Shown: positions 35,878 through 45,410, counted from the stretch's first letter. The stretch: 64,000 nucleotides of DNA from JAVJRN01 sp040218415 (GCA_040218415.1 JAVJRN010000025.1:1-64000); one strand, 5' to 3'. Numbers and translations are program-made. Notes: a model not told the origin generated them from the letters alone.

Positions 35878-37995
35878 ATGTTAATAAACCAACAATTTTT
35901 TAAACAGGCATTCACGATAACTTTCATGATTGCTTCTCTCATAGCAACTGCACAAGAAGGCTTTGACGATTATTTGAAGCGAAGAAGACTCGGAGATCAT
36001 ATCAACACTTCTTACACCGAGACCAAGCCGATTATATCGTATGATAATACTATATTATATCTCACTAGGCAAAACCATCCCGACAATACAGATGGAGAAA
36101 AAGACGTACAGGACATTTATTATTCTTTAAGAGATAAAGACCAAACTAAAATTTGGGGAAGCCCGAAAAACATTGGTGCGCCTCTTAACAACGAGCACCC
36201 GAATGGAATTTCTTCGCTTTCTATAGATGGAGATACTATCTTGATAATCAATGAGTTTTACGATTACGGCTATGAAAAAGGAGCATCTATTTCGGTGAAA
36301 AAAGATGGAAATTGGTCGAATCCTGAGCCCATTCAAATTGATAAATTTAAGAACGTAAGCAACTATGTGGATTACTTTGTAACAGCTGATGGCCAGCGAC
36401 TTTTTCTTGCCATCGAAAGTAAAAAGACTTACGGAGACCAAGACATTTACATAAGTAACCGAAAAGACGTTACACACTGGTCCGAGCCAGTAAACCTTGG
36501 TAGGGGTGTTAACACAGACCAAGCGGAATTTTCTCCGTTTTTGTCACCAGACAACAAAACGTTATTCTTCTCTTCCTACGGACACGATGGGCTTGGACAA
36601 TGTGATATTTTTTATTCCACAAGGCTCGACGACTCTTGGACCAACTGGTCGGAAGCTAAAAACTTAGGAGAAAATATTAATACAGAAGGATTTGAGGCAT
36701 ATTTTACCATACCGGCCAAAGGGGATTGGGCGTATTTCGTGTCTGATATCAATAGCAATGCTGACTCTAGAGATATATTCAGAGCAATTATTCCTTTAGA
36801 GTTGAACCCGACTCCTGGTGTGATTGTGAGTGGCATCACTTATGATGAATTATCCATGAACGCCATGACAGCCTCGGTAATGATCAATGAGATCAATGGT
36901 GAGCTAGAAAGCAAAACTTTCAGTACAGACAACTCTAAGCACCAGTTTCGAAGGTCAATTTTAGAGTTTCCTAAAACGTTTCAATTGCTTGCTGAGGTAA
37001 AGGACTACATGAGTACATCACAGTATTTAACCATAGCCTATTCTGATAAGCGAGAAATAAAAAGAGACCTTTATATGGTGCCGATTGCCTTGGGTAATAC
37101 GCTGGTGTCCCATGATTTGTCTTTCCTGCCAGAATCTGCCAAGTTTAATGATAGAGGTCAGGTTGAAATTGACCGAGTGGTACAATACATGAAAGATTAT
37201 CCGGAGATAAATATGGCGATTGATAGCTATGTAGCCAGCACAGGAAATGCAACTTATGATAGCACACTCTCAGACACTCGCAAAGTGGCGGTATATGATT
37301 ACTTCATAAATCAAGGAATCAGTGAGACCAGACTTTTGGCGGCTTCTCACGGATCTAGTACACCTTTTGTAAATACAAATAATATTCAAATTTTCGAAGG
37401 TAACAACTACGATGATCGTATCACTTTTACCCTCTATGCTGATAACGATGGAGATGGTATAGTTAACGCGAAGGATAATTGTATCGATGAACCAGGTGTA
37501 CCTGAAAATCAGGGTTGTCCGATAGTCATTGCCGATAATGATGGAGATGGTGTGGTCAATGAGGACGATAAATGTATTGACGAGCCAGGTATTCCTGAAA
37601 ATCAGGGCTGCCCGCAAATTGCTCAAGAAATATTGGAAGTATTTGAATTGGCACTTCAAGGAATCCAGTTTGAAACATCGAAGGCGATCATTAAGCCAGA
37701 GTCTTTTGATATCCTAGACAATGTGGTGAATATCATGCTGGAAAACCCACAATTCTTTTTGAAAATTGAAGGGCATACAGACAGTCAAGGTACTGACGAG
37801 TCAAATCAGACTTTATCAGATGCGAGGGCAGCTTCCACCTTAAAATATCTCACTGACAAAGGAGTGCAAGCCAATAGGCTAAAGAATTATGGCTATGGAG
37901 AATCGCGCCCTGTAGATGACAATGCCACTGCAGCTGGAAGAGCCAAAAATCGAAGAGTGGTTTTTGAAATAGTATTTGATGAAAAGGATTTGTAA
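35878..37995 (+). CDS. OmpA-family protein with PD40 repeats, TSP3 repeats and two OmpA-like domains
   Basis: 705 residues. The order is: signal peptide (1-25); WD40-like PD40 beta-propeller repeats (about 50-290, e.g. FSPFLSPDNKTLFFSS); a carboxypeptidase-regulatory-like region (about 310-400); a divergent OmpA-like domain (about 415-520, DTRKVAVYDYFINQG); two thrombospondin type 3 calcium repeats (DNDGDGIVN and DNDGDGVVN); and a canonical C-terminal OmpA domain (about 590-700, GHTDSQGTDESNQ and GRAKNRRV), which binds peptidoglycan. It resembles the Bacteroidetes PorE/SprE-like envelope anchors. A strong terminator follows. Confidence 0.88.
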   Translation: MLINQQFFKQAFTITFMIASLIATAQEGFDDYLKRRRLGDHINTSYTETKPIISYDNTILYLTRQNHPDNTDGEKDVQDIYYSLRDKDQTKIWGSPKNIGAPLNNEHPNGISSLSIDGDTILIINEFYDYGYEKGASISVKKDGNWSNPEPIQIDKFKNVSNYVDYFVTADGQRLFLAIESKKTYGDQDIYISNRKDVTHWSEPVNLGRGVNTDQAEFSPFLSPDNKTLFFSSYGHDGLGQCDIFYSTRLDDSWTNWSEAKNLGENINTEGFEAYFTIPAKGDWAYFVSDINSNADSRDIFRAIIPLELNPTPGVIVSGITYDELSMNAMTASVMINEINGELESKTFSTDNSKHQFRRSILEFPKTFQLLAEVKDYMSTSQYLTIAYSDKREIKRDLYMVPIALGNTLVSHDLSFLPESAKFNDRGQVEIDRVVQYMKDYPEINMAIDSYVASTGNATYDSTLSDTRKVAVYDYFINQGISETRLLAASHGSSTPFVNTNNIQIFEGNNYDDRITFTLYADNDGDGIVNAKDNCIDEPGVPENQGCPIVIADNDGDGVVNEDDKCIDEPGIPENQGCPQIAQEILEVFELALQGIQFETSKAIIKPESFDILDNVVNIMLENPQFFLKIEGHTDSQGTDESNQTLSDARAASTLKYLTDKGVQANRLKNYGYGESRPVDDNATAAGRAKNRRVVFEIVFDEKDL

Positions 37996-38021
37996 AAAAT
38001 CCTGATTGCCGCCTATTTTGG

Positions 38022-38052
38022 AGTCTCGTCATTATTTGACGAGGCTTTTTTT
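38022..38052 (+). terminator. Rho-independent terminator after the OmpA-family gene
   Basis: A 10-bp stem (core CTCGTCA with TGACGAG) and a 5-base TTATT loop are followed directly by a run of seven T. It lies 27 bases after the stop codon at 37995. This is the clearest terminator in the window. Confidence 0.88.
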
Positions 38053-38501
38053 ATGTTTTACTTTATTGTCAAACCTTGCTCACACACACTTTTCTTCCGG
38101 GAATGATTTGAAATAGCTTCCCATCAAGCTTCCCGTAATCAAATAGACCATGTCCTACCATGACTTATTGGTCAAGACATATTTTAGCCATTGGATATTT
38201 TATCGAGCAGATGTCCGTTTAGATTTTAACAGTGCATCCAAGGAAAAACTGATTTTATCACTGTGGCACTTGCCATGGTCCATTGGCATAATCTTCAATC
38301 GCTTCATTTTAGGGCATTGATTATTTAACCAAAAATGACTTTTGAATTTGCTTTTTTATCGAAGCATCCATTCCAAAAAAATAAAGTGGTGTAGCATGTT
38401 GACCTTATGCTTTCATGCGAGGGTAACATTGTGATCGACTTCAAACACCAACAAAAGCGCTCCGCTGAAGTCTTTCATTTTAGCAGGAAGGATAACAGGG
38501 C
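38053..38501. other. Gap of about 450 bases, possible decayed gene
   Basis: There is no intact gene. On the minus strand several short protein-like pieces appear in different frames, interrupted by stops: VILPAKMKDFSGALLLVF near 38410-38480, and GHGLFDYGKLDGKLF near 38110-38160. This could be a decayed gene, but it may also be chance. Confidence 0.3.
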
Positions 38502-39038
38502 TTACTTCGATTCCCCAATAAAACCTGATTCTCGTGAGCGAAAGAGCACGTTAAACGACGTAAGACTACCGTAAATTTTGGTAATATATTGCTGGAGGTT
38601 TACTTTCTCCTCGTCAGTCAGTTTTGAACAGTTGATTCGCTGTTCCATCACTCGGAGGCGGTCCCTTACCATCACAATTTTATGAAAAAAAGTATCGATA
38701 GGCAGTTCATACGACTTAAGTGTGGGATTTCGAGGTTGAAATATCAGCTTGCCACCTTCCCATTTCTCGCCCAGATCTACCAAAGTGTCTTGATCTAAAA
38801 TATCAGAAAGCAAGCTTTTAATTGTGTCTTCAATTTGACTGAGACTGACCAGGTCGGCAGGTGTCTTTACGGCTTCCAACACGGTGTAATCTTTCTCGAT
38901 TTCGCTCAATTTGACCCATTCTACGCCATAGCTTACAAATGTAACGAGTACTTCTGTTTCCCTCGACTGGATGACTACTCCTACGCCAAGTTCTTCATTT
39001 CTAATGCGCGACCCTACACCTAAGTTCATTTGATTCAT
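38502..39038 (-). CDS. Hypothetical protein with Tudor/SH3-like N-terminus
   Basis: 178 residues, soluble. The first 50 residues (VGSRIRNEELGVGVVI ... VTFVSYGVEWVKLSEI) have the spacing of a small SH3/Tudor-like barrel, as seen at UvrD/PcrA C-termini or KOW-like modules. The rest is largely helical. I recognise no family with certainty. No catalytic motif, signal or membrane segment is present. It is flanked by non-coding stretches of about 450-480 bases on both sides, so it is likely monocistronic. Confidence 0.55.
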   Translation of the reverse strand: MNQMNLGVGSRIRNEELGVGVVIQSRETEVLVTFVSYGVEWVKLSEIEKDYTVLEAVKTPADLVSLSQIEDTIKSLLSDILDQDTLVDLGEKWEGGKLIFQPRNPTLKSYELPIDTFFHKIVMVRDRLRVMEQRINCSKLTDEEKVNLQQYITKIYGSLTSFNVLFRSRESGFIGESK

Positions 39039-39521
39039 CTTGTTTTATTACGAATCAAACCTACCAAAATAGGATTAAATGTTTGTTATGCTACGAAGGA
39101 AAAAGATTCTTAATACATTCGGTATTTAAGTGGGTGATTTTCTATTTGAATAGCAATGTGTCAAGCGGGTTATGGAGGCCACCAAGTAGGTTGTACAAAT
39201 AACTGAGGTGAGTATGCCGTTAACCAAGCGGCTTATCCAGAACAATCAATAATGTTAAAAACCTTTTGCAGCTCATCATGATGTCTTAAATCAGCAGTAT
39301 GTTCAAAGCTCTTGTGGCGAGCTCTGTTGTAAATTGAATAGAAGATATTTTGGAAACAAAATACCAGACAGACTCCTGATGGCTGCCCTAGAAACAACTT
39401 GGTATTAGTATAGTAAAGGATGGGTAAGATAGTTTTAACGAAATTACGTGCTGCTAACATCTCACTTTTTAGATGAATAAAGGAAAATAGGTTTACGTTT
39501 GACAACCACCACATCACACGG
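39039..39521. other. Intergenic region of about 480 bases upstream of the sulfatase-like gene
   Basis: No supported gene. A 99-codon minus-strand frame over 39233-39532 overlaps the promoter and start of the next gene and has no family resemblance. A candidate -7 promoter element lies at 39494-39501. Confidence 0.5.
39494..39501 (+). promoter_or_regulatory. Candidate -7 element TACGTTTG
   Basis: TACGTTTG matches TAnnTTTG 20 bases before the ATG at 39522, a suitable distance for a short leader. The -33 element is not clear. Confidence 0.4.
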
Positions 39522-41894
39522 ATGAAAAACATTCAAATAGGCGCTAATTATCTGCTTGCAGCAGTGATTGGCATACTCGTCATTCACACTTCATTTAGTC
39601 TGCTGTATTTCGAGCTTTCTTTCATTCAAATACTCATGAATGACCTGCTTGCCGTACAATTTATTGGGATGGTGAGTATAATTCCGTTTGTTTGGCATGT
39701 TATTCATCAACAATCTGCCCGTTATTTTAGCTGGGTATATTATCCAGTATTATTGATGATAAATGTAGTCTTACTTATTTACCTCAATCAAACGGGAATA
39801 CTATTAGGAGCTGATCTGTTTGGCTATACGCTCGAAGATGTCGCATTCACGGTTAAGTCATCCACTGATTTTGACCTCCTTCCATGGATAATTCTGGTGA
39901 TCGCCTTGGTCATTTTTGTCCTACTCACTAAAAAAATGGAAAAATGGGTCGATGGTGTTATTCCGATCAAAATCGTCATTACAGCATTTTGTCTGATCTC
40001 TTGGATCTTGCCTTCAGATCCTCCAAATGGACTGATTAGCAACGAAAAGGATTTTTATCAAATGAAAAATCCGTCATCCCATTTTTGGAAAAAATCCATC
40101 CAACTAGCTTTTGGTACTTCTTCAAGCTCAAATGAAAGTATAGCTGATTATCCTTTTCTACACCCACTGGAAACTCAAAATGCGCTAAATGAATGGCTCT
40201 CCGCTAAAGCTACTCCTCCGAATATCGTAATTGTCGCAGTTGAAGGGCTGGGTGCTGATTTTGTAGGTGAAGCAGCCAAATATGGAGGATCAATGCCTTT
40301 TCTTGATTCACTCAGCAAGCAAAGCCTGTACTGGAAAAATTGTCTCAGCAATACCGGACGCACCTTTGGTGTGTTGCCGTCCATTCTTGGCTCGTTACCA
40401 TACGCGCAAGCTGGTTTTATGGATTTAGGAAATGAAATGCCTGCACATTATACTTTGTTAAACCTATTATCCCCAATGTATTACACCTCTTTTTTTTATG
40501 GAGGGAATGCGAATTTTGACAATCAGGATATTTTCCTCGAGCAACAGGGATTGGATTTCCTAAGTGATGAATTCAGTTATCCAAGTGATTGGAACAAACT
40601 ACCAGGGAATGGCGAAGGTTTCTCTTGGGGATATGGCGATAGGGAATTGTATCAGCATTTTCTCAATCAATCGAAAAAGTTCCCGCAACCAAACTTGAGC
40701 TTTTTATTGACTTTGACCACTCATGAGCCTTTCTTGAGCCCAGATCCAAAATTTGGTGAGTTAGCCAAAGAAAGCATGGAAGGACAGGCAATTTTCAAAG
40801 AATATCCGGAGGTATTTACTTGTTTGGCCTATGCCGATGCATCACTCAAAGAATTCATTGAACAATATGCCGAGCGACCAGAATTTGAAAACACTATATT
40901 TATCATCACAGGAGATCACCGGCTGATCCCTGTCCCAGCAGCTGTGAGGTTCGATCGCTTTCGCGTTCCATTGGTCATTTACTCACCTTTAATTAAAAAA
41001 CCTGTGCTTAGTGAAAGCATTGTGGTACACAGCCAAATAGCTCCAACAATTTTGGGCTTTATGAAAAATAATTTTGGCTTTTCCTTACCTGAAGAAGTAC
41101 CATTTATTTCAAGTACCATCCAGCCGGAAATCGGCTTTGGCAGTCAGGTAGATGTGGCGCTAATGAGAAATAAGAATGAACTGGAGGAGTATGTTTCAGG
41201 AAGATATTTGTTATCCGATGAAAAGGCTTACATCATTCAGCAGAATATGACAATTAAAAGTGTGGTCAATGATACGATAACGTCTTTTCTGAAGAATAAA
41301 CTCGAATTATTTAAACAAAAAAGCAACAAAGCACTCTACAGCAATCAATTGGTCAAAGAGGTGATTCAGAGAAGAAAGAGTAGTCTATTTGCAATCTCCA
41401 ACGAACAGCTAAAAAGAATTGACTCCATTGCTGTAGATCAATCTTCCACGGATTCTATTTACTTCAAAGCACTACAGCTGGCGAGGGATGAGGAATATGA
41501 GCTAAGCCGAGTTCTTTTAAAATTTGGCCTCAATAAAAGTCCCAATTACCATGACATGCGTATTCTGTTGTCGCACACTTTTGGTTGGGTCAATGAATTT
41601 GATTCTGCCACTTATTATCTCGATCAAACGTATAGCCGAACCCAAAACTTTGTTGATCTTTACATTGCTTATGCGGACATCTACTATTGGAAAAAACAGG
41701 CAGACTCGTCGATCACTTGGGTGAATAAAGGTTTGGGACGATTTCCGGGGAACAATGATCTGCTGGCAAGAAAGGCGCGGATTCTCTTTGAGACGAACCC
41801 GCAAAAAGCAAAAGAATTGGTAACGAAAATCTTACGCGAATCACCCGAAAACCCTGTGGCCAATCAGGTCAAGAAATGGAATAATCCTCAATAA
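39522..41894 (+). CDS. LtaS-like membrane sulfatase/phosphotransferase with C-terminal TPR module
   Basis: 790 residues. About five N-terminal membrane helices (1-180) anchor an extracytoplasmic alkaline-phosphatase/sulfatase-fold domain (about 230-530). It has the nucleophile region NTGRTFG (T281 likely, or T278), LTTHEPF and IITGDHR metal residues. LtaS-type enzymes transfer phosphoglycerol or other phospho-alcohols onto glycans; the donor here is unknown. The last 130 residues (about 660-790) are TPR-like and resemble the TPR part of the next gene's product. It ends one base before the YaiO-like gene, so the two are coupled. Confidence 0.85.
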   Translation: MKNIQIGANYLLAAVIGILVIHTSFSLLYFELSFIQILMNDLLAVQFIGMVSIIPFVWHVIHQQSARYFSWVYYPVLLMINVVLLIYLNQTGILLGADLFGYTLEDVAFTVKSSTDFDLLPWIILVIALVIFVLLTKKMEKWVDGVIPIKIVITAFCLISWILPSDPPNGLISNEKDFYQMKNPSSHFWKKSIQLAFGTSSSSNESIADYPFLHPLETQNALNEWLSAKATPPNIVIVAVEGLGADFVGEAAKYGGSMPFLDSLSKQSLYWKNCLSNTGRTFGVLPSILGSLPYAQAGFMDLGNEMPAHYTLLNLLSPMYYTSFFYGGNANFDNQDIFLEQQGLDFLSDEFSYPSDWNKLPGNGEGFSWGYGDRELYQHFLNQSKKFPQPNLSFLLTLTTHEPFLSPDPKFGELAKESMEGQAIFKEYPEVFTCLAYADASLKEFIEQYAERPEFENTIFIITGDHRLIPVPAAVRFDRFRVPLVIYSPLIKKPVLSESIVVHSQIAPTILGFMKNNFGFSLPEEVPFISSTIQPEIGFGSQVDVALMRNKNELEEYVSGRYLLSDEKAYIIQQNMTIKSVVNDTITSFLKNKLELFKQKSNKALYSNQLVKEVIQRRKSSLFAISNEQLKRIDSIAVDQSSTDSIYFKALQLARDEEYELSRVLLKFGLNKSPNYHDMRILLSHTFGWVNEFDSATYYLDQTYSRTQNFVDLYIAYADIYYWKKQADSSITWVNKGLGRFPGNNDLLARKARILFETNPQKAKELVTKILRESPENPVANQVKKWNNPQ

Positions 41895-41895
41895 T

Positions 41896-43161
41896 GTGAC
41901 TTTACTCAAACTCAACATATCCTTTTTCTTTTTACTCTTTTGCCTTTGTGTGAGCGGTCAGGAATGGAAAGAACTTGGTGCCGACGAGCTATTCGAAAAG
42001 GCGAGAGCTGAAGCCTTTGATGGTAACCGTGAGAAAGCACGTGAAATGCTTCAGTACATTTTAGAAGGCAGTCCTGATTATGCCGACGTGCGCATATTAC
42101 TCGGGAGAACATACGCTTGGGACGGAAAGAGATCCCAAGCCATTAAGGAATTTGAAAGGGTATTGGATAAAGATCCTGAATACAAAGACGCCATCAATGC
42201 CCTTACAGATGTACTGATGTGGGATGACAACTATGAGAAAGGACTAAAAACGGTGAATAGTGGACTAAAGCATTATCCGAATTTTGAAGATTTTCTTTAC
42301 AAAAAAGCATCTATTCTCAACAATCTGAATAGAGAGGAGGAAGCTTTAACGGTAATAAATCAACTCATCAGACTCGCCCCGGGTAATGATCAGGCCATTT
42401 CCCTAAGAGAAAGTATCCAAACCGGCCAACAGCGTTATACAGTCAATGTCACTGGAACATTTGAAAACTACAGTAGAGAAGGTGCAGACCCAGCGTATTA
42501 CAGCGCAATTAGCTTGGGTAGAAGCAATGATTGGGGTTCCTCCATTGTTCGATTAAATTATTCCAATCGTTTTGGACTCAATGGCACTCAGGGGGAGATA
42601 GACCTGTATCCTCGCATTGTTTCAGGTGTATATGCTTATCTGAATTATGGTTATTCCACAGGCAGGCTTTACCCTAATCACCGATTGGGAGCGGAAGTCT
42701 TCACGAGTTTGCCCAAAAGCACCGAAGGTTCTATTGGGCTGAGACATCTCATTTTTAGTCCTACCTCTCAGATAACCATATATACCGGATCGTTTGGGCT
42801 TTACTACAAGAGCCTCTGGCTATCACTACGCCCATTTATCACGCCTGATAAAAATACAGGAACTTCCGTATCCTTTAGCCTTACATTGAGGAGGTATTTC
42901 AGCAATCCGGAGACCTTTCTATCATTCAGTGGTGGCCTTGGATATTCCCCTGAAAATATCCTACAGTCTTCATCAGGATTTGCGTCTGATGCCATCTATA
43001 CACTCAAATCACAACGGGCATCTATTGGATTCCAAAAACTATTGAAGTACAACTTGGTAGCTTCTATAGACCTGAATACCTCACGCCAAGAACTGTCTTT
43101 TGATGTAGGGAATTTCATGTGGGTCACAAACATCCAATGTGGAGTCACTTATCGATTTTAA
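41896..43161 (+). CDS. YaiO-family outer-membrane beta-barrel protein with TPR N-terminus
   Basis: 421 residues, starting with GTG one base after the previous stop. A signal peptide (about 1-22, ends CVSGQ) is followed by a periplasmic TPR region (about 25-170) and a YaiO-type barrel (about 180-421) with regular alternating strands (for example YTVNVTGTFENYSREG), ending in Phe (VTYRF). YaiO proteins are linked to biofilm glycan export. Coupling to an LtaS-like enzyme suggests the pair modifies and exports, or decorates, a surface polymer. That function is inference. Confidence 0.85.
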   Translation: MTLLKLNISFFFLLFCLCVSGQEWKELGADELFEKARAEAFDGNREKAREMLQYILEGSPDYADVRILLGRTYAWDGKRSQAIKEFERVLDKDPEYKDAINALTDVLMWDDNYEKGLKTVNSGLKHYPNFEDFLYKKASILNNLNREEEALTVINQLIRLAPGNDQAISLRESIQTGQQRYTVNVTGTFENYSREGADPAYYSAISLGRSNDWGSSIVRLNYSNRFGLNGTQGEIDLYPRIVSGVYAYLNYGYSTGRLYPNHRLGAEVFTSLPKSTEGSIGLRHLIFSPTSQITIYTGSFGLYYKSLWLSLRPFITPDKNTGTSVSFSLTLRRYFSNPETFLSFSGGLGYSPENILQSSSGFASDAIYTLKSQRASIGFQKLLKYNLVASIDLNTSRQELSFDVGNFMWVTNIQCGVTYRF

Positions 43162-43340
43162 GCAAATACAAAAACTACATAGAAGACCTTTGAACCACGA
43201 GGTTGAAGAATTAATATTCTTACGCCGTTCGAAATTTGACCACAAATTCACCATCTACTAAGCCACTGTGAAATCAAATGACACTGGTTTAAATCCTTCC
43301 AAACATTAATCGAACTTTGGTTTTCGAAAATAAGCCTGAA

Positions 43341-43369
43341 AGAACTTCCAAGCCGTATTTGGAAGTTCT
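43341..43369. terminator. Perfect 11-bp hairpin between convergent genes
   Basis: AGAACTTCCAA (43341-43351) and TTGGAAGTTCT (43359-43369) pair perfectly around a 7-base loop, midway between the YaiO-like gene (plus) and the GH3 gene (minus). No long T run follows on either strand. A bidirectional terminator is the simplest reading. Confidence 0.5.
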
Positions 43370-43388
43370 GCCAGATAGATTCCCATGT

Positions 43389-45317
43389 TTAGTTTTGGTA
43401 ATTTAAACCAAAACCGAATTTGAATAAAGGATTTTCACTATCGTAAGGCACATCTGTTTTTTGATTTTTGACAGCTTCCATCGATGAAGGTAGCTCAAAT
43501 GGTAATCTGCCTTTTGGGGCGCTTTTACCAAAAAGCACTTCACATACCGAAACGTCGCTCGCACCATAATCGGCGATTAAGGCCTTTGATGCCTCGGCAA
43601 TTTCAGGGATGACTGCAGGTCTATCCAGATACAGATTGACGATTGTTGGCACTGTTTTTAAAAGCTTTAAAATTCGTTTCTTTTCATCGCCCTTGAAATC
43701 CAAGTCGCCATGATGAAAACTTTTTGCAAAAGAATTTTTGGTGTCTACCGGATACCAAGGGGTGTTCAGGCGAATAATTGCCAAATCTGCGTCTTCCGGT
43801 TTCGAAACCACAGTGGCGTAGTTGGCTACCACGGTGCTATCGATATTTTCAATATAAATTTTTAACGATTTGTTGTTGATTGGGAGCGTATTATCTTCAT
43901 TTTTAAGGAGGGTCATTGACTCTCTTTGGGTTCTTTTTCCAAGTTCGCGCGAAGATTTTTTGCTCAATACAGCCTCCACTTTACTTTCATCAATAAAAGG
44001 ATTATCAAAAAGCCCAAGTTGAAATTTTTGTTTTAAAAGGCGAGTAACAGATACATCGATTCTTTCCTCCGAAAGTTTCCCTTCTTTGACTAACTGCACC
44101 ACCAATTCCGGACGACTTTCTCCTCCGAACTGATCACAACCGGCTTCAATTATTTTTTGCGCCCGCTCTGCTGCGCTCAGTTGCTCTACACCCCAAGCAC
44201 GGGCTTTCCACGTCACATCAGGCCCCATTTGTAAGTCGGTTATCAAACCCCAGTCAGTGCACACGACTCCATCATATTGGTATTTTTCTCTGAGCAAGGT
44301 AGTGATGATCATTTTGTTATAGCTCATGGCCACATTTTCCTCCGTTTGATCTGTTGGAACTCCATAATAGGGCATAATTGCTGCGGTGTTGGCTTCAAAA
44401 GCAGCTTCAAAAGGAATAAGGTGATAATCGAAGTTATCTCCTGGGTAAACTTGCCCTTCTTGAAAGGCAAAATGAGGATCAAGTCCATTTTTTTGCGGAC
44501 CTCCACCGGGAAAGTGCTTGGTCATACATGCTACACCTTGCGAAAGGTCAGTGCCCTGCAAGCCAGAAATATAAGGCCTTACCAGGCGCGCGGTTAGCTC
44601 GGCATCTTCGCTAAAATTTCCACTGATTCGTGCCCATCTTGGCTCAGTGGCTAAGTCTATTTGCGGATGCAATGCCTCTCTAATGCCAATGGCAAGATAT
44701 TCTTCTCTCACAATTTCGGCAAATTGCTTAACGATCTCTTCATTACCTAAGGCAGCAAAACCTGTCATTTCGCAAAACTGACTAAAACCTGTAGAGGCCA
44801 TACCAATGACATTTTTACCTAAGTGATGTCGTGGGTCAGAGGCTATTGTGATGGGTATTCCCAGTCGATTTTTTTCGGCAACTTTTTGAGCGTTGTTATA
44901 CCATTTGGCAAAAATCTTCGGATCTGCAGGAATGTCCCAAATGTTGAAGTGTGTCATTTTTAATGAATCCATACTCCAAACTACGGAAGGCAATCTGGAG
45001 GACATACCATCGAGCCCTTTGTTACCATCAGGCAGTCCATCTTCGCTTATAGGTACGCCATTGATAAACATCATGCCGGCTTTTTCTTCCAATGTCATTT
45101 GGCCGAGCAAGTCTGCAATTCGGCTATTGATTGGTTGGCGACTGTCCTCGTATATATCGAGCTTTTTGTTATGGTTTAAGTCCCGGTATGCGATGTTTTG
45201 GGCATTGCTCACTATTTCAGATTGGTTGCTGACCAACTTGGGAAGTTTTACCGTCGTATTGGTTTTACACGAGAAAAAAATAAGTGGGGTAAGGAGAATA
45301 ATAGGGAGGATTTTCAT
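43389..45317 (-). CDS. Glycoside hydrolase family 3 lipoprotein
   Basis: 642 residues from ATG 45317; the frame reaches 45383, but the internal start gives a lipoprotein signal (MKILPIILLTPLIFFSC). The GH3 catalytic TIM barrel (about 60-400) contains KHFPGGG and the nucleophile region VVCTDWG, followed by the alpha/beta sandwich domain and a C-terminal FGFGLNY. GH3 enzymes are exo-acting beta-glucosidases, xylosidases or N-acetylhexosaminidases; the specificity cannot be read here. It is divergent from the Nudix regulator gene, with paired operator-like sites in between. Confidence 0.9.
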   Translation of the reverse strand: MKILPIILLTPLIFFSCKTNTTVKLPKLVSNQSEIVSNAQNIAYRDLNHNKKLDIYEDSRQPINSRIADLLGQMTLEEKAGMMFINGVPISEDGLPDGNKGLDGMSSRLPSVVWSMDSLKMTHFNIWDIPADPKIFAKWYNNAQKVAEKNRLGIPITIASDPRHHLGKNVIGMASTGFSQFCEMTGFAALGNEEIVKQFAEIVREEYLAIGIREALHPQIDLATEPRWARISGNFSEDAELTARLVRPYISGLQGTDLSQGVACMTKHFPGGGPQKNGLDPHFAFQEGQVYPGDNFDYHLIPFEAAFEANTAAIMPYYGVPTDQTEENVAMSYNKMIITTLLREKYQYDGVVCTDWGLITDLQMGPDVTWKARAWGVEQLSAAERAQKIIEAGCDQFGGESRPELVVQLVKEGKLSEERIDVSVTRLLKQKFQLGLFDNPFIDESKVEAVLSKKSSRELGKRTQRESMTLLKNEDNTLPINNKSLKIYIENIDSTVVANYATVVSKPEDADLAIIRLNTPWYPVDTKNSFAKSFHHGDLDFKGDEKKRILKLLKTVPTIVNLYLDRPAVIPEIAEASKALIADYGASDVSVCEVLFGKSAPKGRLPFELPSSMEAVKNQKTDVPYDSENPLFKFGFGLNYQN

Positions 45318-45333
45318 AGGATTATTTTTAATG

Positions 45334-45346
45334 TGTCTATATGACA
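45334..45346. promoter_or_regulatory. Operator-like dyad 1 (TGTC-N5-GACA)
   Basis: TGTCTATATGACA is a near-palindrome 17 bases before the GH3 start. It matches the second dyad at 45368-45380, and the two lie in opposite arms of a larger inverted repeat (TTTAATGTGTC at 45327-45337 with GACACATTAAA at 45377-45387). It is probably a binding site for the adjacent Nudix-fold regulator. Confidence 0.6.
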
Positions 45347-45367
45347 ATATAAATGTATGTTTTAATT

Positions 45368-45380
45368 TGTTAAATTGACA
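45368..45380. promoter_or_regulatory. Operator-like dyad 2 (TGTT-N5-GACA)
   Basis: TGTTAAATTGACA is the second near-palindrome, 34 bases (about three helical turns) from dyad 1 and 31 bases before the regulator ATG at 45411. Spacing and symmetry suit cooperative binding and control of both divergent genes. Confidence 0.6.
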
Positions 45381-45410
45381 CATTAAACAGGAAGTTTAAC
45401 TTGGCTTGCC

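Noticed and set aside
36127..36522. 131-codon frame opposite the OmpA-family gene
   Set aside because: Shadow of a real coding region on the other strand, with no independent support.
39233..39532. 99-codon minus-strand frame before the sulfatase-like gene
   Set aside because: It overlaps the promoter and start of a well-supported gene and has a hydrophobic, atypical composition. Likely spurious.
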